Assembly: GCF_016107625.1 (NCBI RefSeq) | Contig: NZ_JABASV010000004.1 | Location: 248,001 to 312,000 of the forward strand | Reading direction: 5' to 3' | Length of the DNA: 64,000 bases | Source of the DNA: Vreelandella alkaliphila | Lineage (GTDB): Bacteria > Pseudomonadota > Gammaproteobacteria > Pseudomonadales > Halomonadaceae | Shown: positions 27,970-34,319 of the stretch, in pieces | Layout: every line of letters begins with the position of its first letter | Position numbering within the stretch: position 1 is the first letter of the stretch | Notes under the pieces: generated by a model | Seen by the model: the letters and a program-made list of their open reading frames with translations, nothing else | What the model was told of the DNA's origin: nothing | Database searches by the model: none | Program-made: the position numbers and the translations under genes

Positions 27970-28328
27970 TGAACATTCAGCCTATCCATAATGAAGCCGA
28001 TCTTGACCGCGCATTTGCTCGTCTTGAGGAGCTTTGGGCTGCTGAGCCAGGTACTCCTGAAGCGGACGAGATCGAAGTGCTCTCAATTCTCATAGAGAAA
28101 TATGAGGATAAACACTACCCCATTGGGCCGTCTGATCCTATTGAGGCGATCAAATTTCACATGGAGCAGCAGGGGCTTACGCCGCGCGATCTTGAAGCAT
28201 ACATAGGCTCTAGCGGCCGAGTGTCAGAAGTGCTGAACCGTAAGCGAAAACTCAGCCTACGCATGATCAAGCGCCTGCATGAAGGACTGCGAATCCCTTA
28301 TGAGAGCTTGATGAGTCAGGCCACTTAA
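27969..28328 (+). CDS. higA: HigA-type antitoxin, helix-turn-helix
   Basis: A 119-residue Xre-like antitoxin of the class paired with HigB: N-terminal acidic segment (EADLDRAFARLEELWAAEPGTPE), then a helix-turn-helix with GLTPRDLEAYIGSSGRVSEVLNRKR (in pieces) and SLRMIKRLHEGLRIPYESL. It normally neutralises HigB and represses the operon. It is intact although its toxin partner lacks an N-terminus, the usual order of decay in such modules. A terminator follows 8 bases after the stop. Confidence 0.88.
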   Translation: MNIQPIHNEADLDRAFARLEELWAAEPGTPEADEIEVLSILIEKYEDKHYPIGPSDPIEAIKFHMEQQGLTPRDLEAYIGSSGRVSEVLNRKRKLSLRMIKRLHEGLRIPYESLMSQAT

Positions 28329-28336
28329 TTATTCAG

Positions 28337-28352
28337 CCCCGCATTAGCGGGG
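28337..28352 (+). terminator. Terminator after higA
   Basis: CCCCGC, loop ATTA, GCGGGG, then TGTTTT. A compact 6-bp GC stem with a T-rich tail directly after higA. Confidence 0.8.
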
Positions 28353-28528
28353 TGTTTTATGCCACAGTGACCGTATTAGAGACTTGTCCGCTCGCAACAC
28401 ACACTCGCATACACAAAAGCATGGTTTGAGTGGGGTTTACGTGGGGCGACTAGAGGCAGGCTATCAGTTAAAAAGCCGCATGGTTGCAAGGTTTATGGTG
28501 TAACTAGGAGCGACTAGGGGGAGTTACA
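28353..28528. other. Non-coding stretch left of the att repeat with short arm-like repeats
   Basis: No gene seen. GCGACTAG(A/G)GG occurs at 28446-28456 and 28510-28520, and GTGGGGTTTACGTGGGG lies beside the first. Such short directly repeated G-rich motifs next to an att core resemble integrase arm sites. A GCGACTAGG match also occurs at 52296-52304 near the other island end. Confidence 0.4.
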
Positions 28529-28547
28529 TGGCGTCCCTGGCAGGAGT
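28529..28547 (+). repeat. Left att-like repeat (copy of tRNA-Arg 3' end)
   Basis: TGGCGTCCCTGGCAGGAGT is identical, in the same orientation, to 52545-52563, the 3' terminal 19 bases of tRNA-Arg(CCU) including the encoded CCA. The rest of the tRNA is absent here. This is the pattern expected for the distal attachment site of an element inserted in that tRNA gene. Confidence 0.8.
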
Positions 28548-28662
28548 TTAAAAACACATTAAGCGATTGAATTATATGGCCTTAACATGAAATATAAAAA
28601 ACCAATATACCACACCGTATACCAGCCCCCTCCATTTGCAACCTGCTAACGGCTTATCATTG
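28548..28662. other. AT-rich non-coding stretch inside the left island end
   Basis: No gene, hairpin or clear repeat seen between the att repeat and the first attC-like site; no integrase fragment was recognised here. Confidence 0.5.
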
Positions 28663-28821
28663 GATAACATCACTCGCGATTCAGTTTGCGGCACAGATGG
28701 ACTGCTTACGGCCAAGAGCAGTCTTTGAGGTAGTGCTGATTAGCGCCGCCAGCACGCGCGGCTACGAAATAGAGGCGAAGCCACAATGCAGTAGACGTCG
28801 CCGTGACTGACCTTGTTATAT
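28663..28821 (-). repeat. attC-like site following the HEPN cassette
   Basis: On the minus strand R'' is ATATAAC (28815-28821, overlapping the gene's TAA stop) and a matching R' GTTATCC lies at 28663-28669. L boxes pair imperfectly with extra unpaired bases, as attC sites do. A GACTGCT/AGCAGTC hairpin lies inside. It is long for an attC (about 159 bases), so the right edge is less certain. Confidence 0.5.
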
Positions 28822-29583
28822 GCTCTCTAGTTTCCGAGCCCATGATCCGAGTTGCTTCTCACAGCTACGATTCTTCTGGCCACCAAGCTGGGTTTGAATC
28901 ATAGAATCTATTATTTCAGACTCCTTCTCTCGAAAATTGTCTAGCAGACCAGGTATGGATTCAAGCTTAAACTTTGCGGAAGCATAATGGTCTTCGAGGG
29001 ATAGAACAGGCCGTTCTAGCTTATTCTCAAAAGCCGGAACAAGAGCGATCGCCGCTTTTAATATCACACAAACAGCATTTCCCTTCGGAGACTCCGAGGC
29101 TACGTATGCAAACCGTTTAGATTTCCTATCCCATTTGAACCTTTGCAAGTCAGTTTGGAATAGGAATTCCTCAACATTACCACCGTTTAATGCCATCGAA
29201 CCATCATGAGCATTTGCATTCCTCGCATCTTTCATGAAGCGAAACCAGTAGTGCATAGCCGTATCGCATTCAAAGTACTCAGCGAAAATTTGTGGATTGC
29301 TCTCAAGATCCCTCTCAGAAACCAGTCCTTCCCTTTCAGGAAGACCGCCTAACTCATTAGCCAGAGATTTACTTAATTTAGCAACTTCCCAAGTTGATAC
29401 AAGGGCATTAATGCAAGCAGAGAAGGTAAACTGCATCTTATCAAAGTAAAAATTATCTTTTGGAACCGGAGCATTCTTGTAGCTAAATGCGTTATCAGCA
29501 GCCTCTGTGATAAAAAAATCTAACTCATCAACCTTCCGGTAGAATTGGAAGTAAACCATTTCTGCGTAATTCTTCAAATCCAT
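28816..29583 (-). CDS. Cassette-encoded protein with HEPN-type Rx4H motif
   Basis: A 255-residue all-helical-looking protein. The segment FMKDARNANAHDG contains R121-N-A-N-A-H126, the R(N)xxxH motif of HEPN RNases and nucleotidyltransferase partners. No signal peptide or membrane segment. Beyond the motif I do not recognise the family. HEPN proteins act in toxin-antitoxin and phage-defence systems, but here no partner gene is adjacent in the same cassette. The AT-rich composition and attC-like flanks mark it as acquired. Start ATG 29583 has AGAGAAG upstream. Confidence 0.7.
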   Translation of the reverse strand: MDLKNYAEMVYFQFYRKVDELDFFITEAADNAFSYKNAPVPKDNFYFDKMQFTFSACINALVSTWEVAKLSKSLANELGGLPEREGLVSERDLESNPQIFAEYFECDTAMHYWFRFMKDARNANAHDGSMALNGGNVEEFLFQTDLQRFKWDRKSKRFAYVASESPKGNAVCVILKAAIALVPAFENKLERPVLSLEDHYASAKFKLESIPGLLDNFREKESEIIDSMIQTQLGGQKNRSCEKQLGSWARKLESI

Positions 29584-29603
29584 GAGGTAGGCTTCTCTTT
29601 ATC

Positions 29604-29714
29604 ATGCAACGCCGTTTTAAGCGGCTAATTGCAGTTGGCTATAATGTGTAATGAACGAACAACAGTCAACTGTAATTTGTCCGACTTGAAAACCCTTTTC
29701 ATAGGGCATTACAC
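29604..29714 (-). repeat. attC-like site between the three-gene cassette and the HEPN cassette
   Basis: On the minus strand it runs from GTGTAAT (R''-like, overlapping the TAA stop of the 313-residue protein) to GTTGCAT (R'). GTTTTCAAGTCGG and CCGCTTAAAAC pair with single unpaired bases, and AATTACAGTTG pairs with CAACTGCAATT with one mismatch. The stem with extrahelical bases is typical of attC. Confidence 0.6.
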
Positions 29715-30650
29715 CTCAAAATAGACGGCTATGGGATCAATGACGACTTCATTGTCTTGCTTACCTGAAATAGAATTTTCAATTTTAGTCAAATGATCGA
29801 CAAGATTTAAAAGTGCAGCCTTCATGTTTGAATAATCTTTACCTTCTTCATCTAATTCCACTTCATTATCTGAAAATGCTTGAGATATTATTCCGAAGAC
29901 AACAACTTCCTTTTCAGTTTTTCGAGAATATTTTTTAATTAATATATCCTCACTCTCCCTCAGAAAACCACGCTTTAAACACGAAGTAAAAAGTGCCTCG
30001 CCGATAGATTGAGCAATTTCAAATTGATCCGAGAAACCATATTTGGTTAACAACCCTAAGTTATCCAAAAACTTTTGATCTTGATAAAGGTTGCCCTCTT
30101 TAGCTAATGTTTTGAGGTTAGTTAGTTTTTTATGCTCGGCTTCGAGTTGGGATTTTTTATTCCTATCTGGTGTTTGCTGCTTCAACAATGCAAGCTCGGC
30201 ATTTAGTTCATTAATTCGGCTAAATGCCCCTATATGCGCTAATGCCTCACCAATCGTATTAAATTCGGAAAATAACTCCGTTATTTTATTTACATCATTA
30301 AATGTTGATTTAGCCTTTACTTTTATAAAAGAAAAGTCAGCAATGGATGCTTTAAGATTTTCTAAAGAAAGTGCTGAACTTGTTAGATCTAAAACCCGAC
30401 CTTGCTCCATTAGGTGGTTTTCAAATAATGTAAAGGAGTAGTCATGAAAGAATTTTTTCTCAGTTGCTTTACTACTTGAAATAATTACATCAGCTAAAAC
30501 TTTACCACTCCCTACTGGACCTTTTTGAGTTTCACTTTCTTGATTGTCTGAGGAGTTTTCATTTAAAACATATTCAGTTATCCCTTCAAATATTTGAGAT
30601 GATAATGAATACATTTTATCTTCATCTAAGTATATAAAATTCTTTATCAT
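29709..30650 (-). CDS. DUF6414-like protein of unknown function in a cassette
   Basis: A 313-residue soluble protein with the N-terminus MIKNFIYLDEDKMYSLSSQ, which I associate with the uncharacterised DUF6414 family; this recall is not certain. A central coiled-coil segment (about residues 140-185: ELNAELALLKQQ, KSQLEAEHKKLTNLKTL) is visible. The start overlaps the stop of the 43-residue membrane ORF (ATGA), so the three genes of this cassette are coupled. Strongly AT-rich codons set it apart from the Halomonas-like flanks. A role in defence is inference from context only. Confidence 0.7.
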   Translation of the reverse strand: MIKNFIYLDEDKMYSLSSQIFEGITEYVLNENSSDNQESETQKGPVGSGKVLADVIISSSKATEKKFFHDYSFTLFENHLMEQGRVLDLTSSALSLENLKASIADFSFIKVKAKSTFNDVNKITELFSEFNTIGEALAHIGAFSRINELNAELALLKQQTPDRNKKSQLEAEHKKLTNLKTLAKEGNLYQDQKFLDNLGLLTKYGFSDQFEIAQSIGEALFTSCLKRGFLRESEDILIKKYSRKTEKEVVVFGIISQAFSDNEVELDEEGKDYSNMKAALLNLVDHLTKIENSISGKQDNEVVIDPIAVYFEV

Positions 30651-30778
30651 TTGTTGCGCTTCCTTGACTTGTATTCTTCGTAAAATTTATTTCTTGTATT
30701 AATAATTGACCAAGCAACAGTAAAAATACCGACAATGCCTACAACCAGAGTTAATGAGATGATAATTGTAGTAGCCAT
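30647..30778 (-). CDS. Small single-span membrane protein (43 residues)
   Basis: Reads MATTIIISLTLVVGIVGIFT, then VAWSIINTRNKFYEEYKSRKRNK: one hydrophobic helix (residues 3-26) followed by a positively charged cytoplasmic tail. GAGGA lies upstream, its ATG overlaps the previous gene's stop (TAATG), and its TGA overlaps the next start. Coupling on both sides makes it a real gene despite its size. It is too short for most gene finders. Confidence 0.75.
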   Translation of the reverse strand: MATTIIISLTLVVGIVGIFTVAWSIINTRNKFYEEYKSRKRNK

Positions 30779-31191
30779 TATGCAGCATCCTCATTAGCTG
30801 CAATTTTCGAAACTCTATGGAATACAGAAAAACTAATTAAAAACGAAATAACAGCTAAACCTACAGCGCAATTTCTTATTGCTTCAATGTCTATAAAGCT
30901 TGGAACCCCCTCACTTATCATTATCAATGCAAATAAAACGCTATAAAAAGCAATGAAGGTTATAGATGTACCATTTTGAACGGTTTTCCACGACTTTTCA
31001 TCATCAGCTAGATGTTCAATTTCATTGATATTGGAAATATGTAAAATTAGACCAAAAGCAATAAAGTCTGATGCCATTATTAAACTGACCACACCAGACT
31101 CAGTTACACTCCAGACAAACATTCTTGAGAGGATAGGAATTAGCCCCACTAGAACAGTGTAAATCAGCCATTTGATTTTTTTGTTTTCCAT
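30778..31191 (-). CDS. Four-helix membrane protein of unknown function
   Basis: A 137-residue protein with four hydrophobic segments (IYTVLVGLIPILSRMF, VVSLIMASDFIAFGLIL, GTSITFIAFYSVLFALIM, AVGLAVISFLISFSVF) and a short charged C-terminus. First gene of the three-gene cassette. The frame is open to 31212, but only ATG 31191 (or TTG 31197) lies after GGAG. No family recognised. Its association with a small membrane protein and a coiled-coil cytosolic protein suggests a membrane complex. Confidence 0.7.
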   Translation of the reverse strand: MENKKIKWLIYTVLVGLIPILSRMFVWSVTESGVVSLIMASDFIAFGLILHISNINEIEHLADDEKSWKTVQNGTSITFIAFYSVLFALIMISEGVPSFIDIEAIRNCAVGLAVISFLISFSVFHRVSKIAANEDAA

Positions 31192-31221
31192 GTTCAATGC
31201 TACTCCATGCAATTATGTGTC

Positions 31222-31326
31222 CTATAACGCCCGGCTATGGCGCCGGAGTGCAGTTGAGCTTTTTTGTGGTAGCTACCACAAAAGAGCTCAACAGAACGGA
31301 GGTCGCGCATGAGCCGATTGTTATGC
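31222..31326 (-). repeat. Well-formed attC site
   Basis: A 105-base site. On the minus strand R'' is GCATAAC (31320-31326; it contains the TAA stop of the preceding gene) and R' is GTTATAG (31222-31228). The boxes CGGCTCATGCGC and GGCGCCATAGCCG pair, and the centre is a near-perfect hairpin from GTTGAGCT (31253-31260) to AGCTCAAC (31285-31292) with TGTGGTAGCTACCACA between. This is the strongest evidence for integron cassettes here. Confidence 0.75.
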
Positions 31327-31596
31327 ACGACTTTCAATACTCACATATCTTACATAACAAAATTCACGACTAAAAAATGGCTTCATTTTTTCAAGCAATT
31401 CTTGCTTTGACAAAGCTGTATCGACACATATTTGATTATTGGAATCTGATACAGAATTTACCTCATCGAGGTTTTCAATATCTGAAGCCAACGATTTCAA
31501 ATGAAACTCATAGTCATCTAAATCAAAATTCCCATATGGGCAATCTCTACTCAAATCGTTCTCGGTTAGTGGTCTTACTGTAATTACGTATTTCAA
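31321..31596 (-). CDS. Small cassette-encoded hypothetical protein (91 residues)
   Basis: An acidic soluble protein (KYVITVRPLTENDLSRDC... ending CYVRYVSIESRA). GGAGG lies 6 bases before TTG 31596; the ATG at 31611 overlaps that Shine-Dalgarno and is rejected. The start follows directly on an R'-like box (GTTATGC) and the stop lies inside the R'' box of the next attC, so the gene fills its cassette exactly. No family recognised. Confidence 0.65.
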   Translation of the reverse strand: MKYVITVRPLTENDLSRDCPYGNFDLDDYEFHLKSLASDIENLDEVNSVSDSNNQICVDTALSKQELLEKMKPFFSREFCYVRYVSIESRA

Positions 31597-31607
31597 GAGT
31601 ACCTCCT

Positions 31608-31614
31608 GCATAAC
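31608..31614 (-). repeat. R'-type attC core box before the 91-residue cassette gene
   Basis: GTTATGC on the minus strand, the expected cassette junction, directly upstream of GGAGG and the start codon. GGCGCAC nearby can pair with GTGCGCC at about 31749-31755, so a longer attC of about 160 bases may extend to the right. The matching R'' box was not found. Confidence 0.45.
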
Positions 31615-31626
31615 AGTGTATTAGAC

Positions 31627-32114
31627 GGCGCACTCTATGATTGAATGAACGTGCTGGCACTTTTTCCCGGTAAATGCAGCCTGCTAGGTTCTTCTAAGCC
31701 TATGATTCTTAAATACATCAATTTTAATTAGGCTATATATTCAAAATTCGTGCGCCTACTGCATTTCCTGGCATGTCCGCTCAGTGTCGATAGCTGCTAG
31801 TTGGGGTGGACAGGTCACTGAACAGAAAACTACTAGCTTCTGTAATCAAACGATGACATCGGCACCACTTACTATTGCTAGTGATTTGCAAACTCTGGCC
31901 ACAAGTGAATTGATACTCATAAGCCCCAATTTTAGCTTTAATTATTTTTAGCAGTATTGCCTATTCCTTTACGCCTGTGCAACCCGTACAGCTGCGACTT
32001 TAGGCCATCCTGCGCCGGAAGGCTTCGGCTCTACAGGGTTTTGTCAGGAATGTCCTTTTTAGCTATCGGCCAACCGATAGCACAGCTTTAGATTGTTGCT
32101 CCCCATCCTATTCG
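31627..32114. other. Non-coding spacer
   Basis: No gene seen in about 490 bases. A stem GCTATCGG/CCGATAGC lies at about 32062-32079. The stretch separates the cassette cluster from phage-like debris. Confidence 0.5.
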
Positions 32115-32396
32115 TCAAAACTGCATAACTTCGCATGAATTCGCATGATTTTCATGCACCCATTTTTCACCAGCCAGCCCAGTATTGGCGCAGCTTGGCA
32201 GCGGGCGCAGGGGTGCATAAAAACCACTACATTTAGCGCGCGGGCGGGGCGGGGTGTCGAGTGCGCGGCGTGGGTCGCGGCCGGTGTGGGGGTGGATGGT
32301 TGGCAACATCGCCGCATGAAGCCCTCTAGACGCTCGCACAAGGCTGGCTACCCTTCCGCCCTCCTCTCCATCGCCTAACACGACAACGCCCCGCAC
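32115..32396 (-). CDS. Doubtful small ORF, possibly a prophage Ash/Icd-like remnant
   Basis: The frame ends GLAGEKWVHENHANSCEVMQF (quoted in part: GLAGEKWVHENHANS), which resembles the C-terminus of short prophage proteins annotated as Ash or Icd-like; this is a weak recollection. The N-terminal half is high-GC, proline/arginine-rich and overlaps a hairpin, so it is unlikely to be coding. If real, it is probably a degraded phage fragment. Confidence 0.25.
   Translation of the reverse strand: MRGVVVLGDGEEGGRVASLVRASRGLHAAMLPTIHPHTGRDPRRALDTPPRPRAKCSGFYAPLRPLPSCANTGLAGEKWVHENHANSCEVMQF
32130..32149. repeat. Tandem decamer TTCGCATGAA/TTCGCATGAT
   Basis: Two adjacent copies, followed by TTTCATGCAC, which reads as a partial inverted copy. 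The stretch falls in the phage-like debris region. Confidence 0.6.
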
Positions 32397-32425
32397 AAAG
32401 GCGGGGCGTTGGTCACATACTAGCT
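32385..32425. repeat. Copy 1 of a 41-bp direct repeat flanking the GNAT gene
   Basis: AACGCCCCGC, loop ACAAAG, GCGGGGCGTT form a perfect 10-bp stem, followed by GGTCACATACTAGCT. Copy 2 is at 33123-33163 in the same orientation. It could be a duplicated terminator or the two ends of an inserted segment. Confidence 0.75.
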
Positions 32426-32581
32426 TCTTTCGACGATGCAGCGTCCTTGCTTAGCGCAGTGTACTCGCGGCCACGGATCTTATCTTCTGAGCTGCGAAGC
32501 GATAGCGCGCCGTAGGTCGCGGTTAGGGCGAACGCCTATGACTGTCAAAACTGCCGATAGAGCGACCTTGAGAATGTTTGG
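32426..32581. other. Spacer downstream of the GNAT gene
   Basis: No gene seen. On the minus strand TCATAAC overlaps the GNAT stop codon, reminiscent of an R'' box, and AGGCGTT lies about 50 bases further (near 32531-32537), so a degenerate attC is possible but not demonstrated. Confidence 0.35.
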
Positions 32582-33016
32582 TTATGAATGCGCTGTCTGA
32601 TACCGCATTTCAATCAGTTGATGTTCGCCAACGACTTCTACTTCCTTGATGAACTCAAATCCAAACCTTTCGTAGTAATCTCTAAGGTAAGTGTGGGCAT
32701 GGATCTCAATAGAAGTGACCCCCAACTCCTGGGCATATTGCATCATTGCCTGGACAACTTTCGAAGCGACGCCCATTCCTCGACATACCTCACTGACCGC
32801 TATCCTGGCCATGGTAGAAGAGCCGTCTTCTTTCACCGTTAGCCGGGCCGTTGCAATGGGTTCACCGTTGTCCGTTACCAGCGCGTGGAATGATTCCTCA
32901 TCCAGTCCATCCAGTTCCAGCTCTGCAGGAATCTGCTGTTCACGTGTAAACACCTGATAACGAATACCTTGAGCCTGCCTGATCAACTCAGAATCATTAC
33001 CGATAGTGACTTCCAT
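32582..33016 (-). CDS. GNAT-family N-acetyltransferase
   Basis: A 144-residue acetyl-CoA-dependent acetyltransferase: QGIRYQVFTREQQIPAELELDGLDE at the N-terminal strand/helix (read in pieces), acetyl-CoA-binding RIAVSEVCRGMGVASKVV, and the C-terminal YYERFGFEFIKE. Substrate unknown. ATG 33016 was chosen because GGAG lies 10 bases upstream; the ATG at 33037 overlaps that signal. It sits alone between two 41-bp direct repeats, as an independently acquired unit. Confidence 0.85.
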   Translation of the reverse strand: MEVTIGNDSELIRQAQGIRYQVFTREQQIPAELELDGLDEESFHALVTDNGEPIATARLTVKEDGSSTMARIAVSEVCRGMGVASKVVQAMMQYAQELGVTSIEIHAHTYLRDYYERFGFEFIKEVEVVGEHQLIEMRYQTAHS

Positions 33017-33302
33017 TGCTGTTTTTCTCCAAAACAAAAATAGCTATAAATTAGCACATGCGTCTCTCCCGCTTGAATGGGTGGGCGCCAGCCAGAGCTT
33101 GGATTCCTAGCGCTAACATGCGAACGCCCCGCACAAAGGCGAGGCGTTGGTCATACACTAGCTAGGTCATTCTTAGGCGTTATCGAGGTCATCGAGGCTG
33201 GGGGAGTCGGTAACTGTGTAATTGAATCACTGACAGATGGTTTCATTCAGTCGATAGTCCATCGCGGCCACGGCTTCATTGCCACCACTTCTTGTCAAAA
33301 CC
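33017..33302. other. Spacer holding the second 41-bp repeat
   Basis: No gene seen. It holds the repeat at 33123-33163 and the end of the CDF gene's downstream hairpin region. GNAT promoter elements should lie near 33020-33080. Confidence 0.5.
33123..33163. repeat. Copy 2 of the 41-bp direct repeat
   Basis: AACGCCCCGCACAAAGGCG then AGGCGTTGGTCATACACTAGCT. It differs from copy 1 by G to A in the stem and by a rearranged CACATAC/CATACAC. Same orientation as copy 1, 738 bases apart. Confidence 0.75.
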
Positions 33303-33324
33303 GTTAAGCCATTTTGGCCTTAAC
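33303..33324 (-). terminator. Hairpin overlapping the CDF gene stop codon
   Basis: GTTAAGCCA, loop, TGGCCTTAAC with one bulged base; on the minus strand it is followed by GGTTTTG. The stop codon of the CDF gene lies in the stem. Probably the terminator of the CDF transcript and perhaps of the whole arc-atp array. Confidence 0.45.
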
Positions 33325-34219
33325 AGCCGCAAGCGGTGGGACAATTTGCGGCATAGGCCTCGCCCTCCAGTTGCAGCACCGTGTGACGGATTTCAAAACG
33401 TTCGTGCAACATATCTGTCGCCAGCGCCAGCAGCTGGTCATGGCCAACGCCACCGTCTGCCATAACCAAGTGAGCGGTGATGGCGTTGTCACTTGTGCTT
33501 ATAGCCCACACGTGGAGATCGTGAACGGACACCACGCCGGGTAATGCCAGCAGTTCCGTTTGTACTTTCTCCAAATCAATTTCCTCGGGAACACCGTCAA
33601 AGAGCAGATGCAGCGATCGGCGGAACAGCGACCAGGTGCCGACGACGACCACCAGTGCAATGACCAGACTCATGACTGGATCAATCCAGCTCCAGCCCTG
33701 CCAAAGATAAGCGGCACCAGCGACCACCACACCCAGGGACACCAGGGCATCGGCTGCCATATGCAGAAAAGCCCCTCGTATATTCAGATCGCCTTTGCTG
33801 CCAGCCAGAAATAACCAGGCGGTCACCGAATTGATCACCACCCCAATGCCGGCTACCACCATTACGGTACCCGCGGCCACTGGCGACGGCATTTGCAAAC
33901 GATCAATGGCCTCCCAAGCTAAGTAACCCATAGCCACCAGCAGGACCACCGCATTCACAAAGCTGGCCAGGATGGAGCCTTTGCGCCAACCATAGCTGTG
34001 GCGCATATTAGGCTGCAATTGCGCCGCACCAAAGGCAGCCCAGGCCAGCAGCAGCCCTCCTACATCACTCAGGTTATGAGCCGCATCGGCCAGCAAGGCC
34101 AGGGAGCCAGTTTTCCAGCCATAAAAAGCTTCGATGACCACAAATGCCAGGTTCAGTGTTACCCCGATGGTAAACGCCCGGCCGAAACTGCGGGGAGCAT
34201 GATCGTGATGGTGAGCCAT
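33320..34219 (-). CDS. Cation diffusion facilitator (CzcD-type Zn/Co/Cd exporter)
   Basis: A 299-residue CDF transporter with six membrane segments. Metal-site motifs are present: LLADAAHNLSD in TM2 and FLHMAADALVSLG in TM5, both with the H/D-xxx-D pattern. The N-terminal MAHHHDHAPR is His-rich and the C-terminus ends in NCPTACGC, a possible extra metal site. It exports divalent cations against H+. AAGGAAAAG precedes the ATG. It follows atpG by 100 bases on the same strand and might be read from the same transcript. Confidence 0.9.
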   Translation of the reverse strand: MAHHHDHAPRSFGRAFTIGVTLNLAFVVIEAFYGWKTGSLALLADAAHNLSDVGGLLLAWAAFGAAQLQPNMRHSYGWRKGSILASFVNAVVLLVAMGYLAWEAIDRLQMPSPVAAGTVMVVAGIGVVINSVTAWLFLAGSKGDLNIRGAFLHMAADALVSLGVVVAGAAYLWQGWSWIDPVMSLVIALVVVVGTWSLFRRSLHLLFDGVPEEIDLEKVQTELLALPGVVSVHDLHVWAISTSDNAITAHLVMADGGVGHDQLLALATDMLHERFEIRHTVLQLEGEAYAANCPTACGC

Positions 34220-34319
34220 CAGTTCTTTTCCTTGCGGGTAAAGGGTGTGGGGCTTTATGCGTCAGTGGCAGTCTTATTGAGCGTTAGTAGCATCTGCCTT
34301 CGCACTCCTGACCCCGGAT

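Larger units (their letters stand above)
28663..31614 (-). mobile_element. Cluster of attC-like sites lacking an integron integrase (CALIN)
   Basis: All genes here lie on the minus strand. After most gene ends there is a 100-160 base palindromic spacer with R''/R'-like boxes (AAC...GTT), and in several cases the stop codon is embedded in the R'' box (GCATAAC, ATATAAC). This is the organisation of integron gene cassettes. The region is visibly AT-richer than its surroundings. No intI gene was found in the window, so the term CALIN fits. Confidence 0.65.

Noticed and set aside
27742..27989. Minus-strand frames opposite higB
   Set aside because: They mirror the HigB-like sequence on the plus strand, which matches a known family; the reverse frames do not.
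32385..33163. Insertion sequence made of the 41-bp repeats and the GNAT gene
   Set aside because: Repeats are direct, not inverted, and no transposase is present, so an IS call is not justified.
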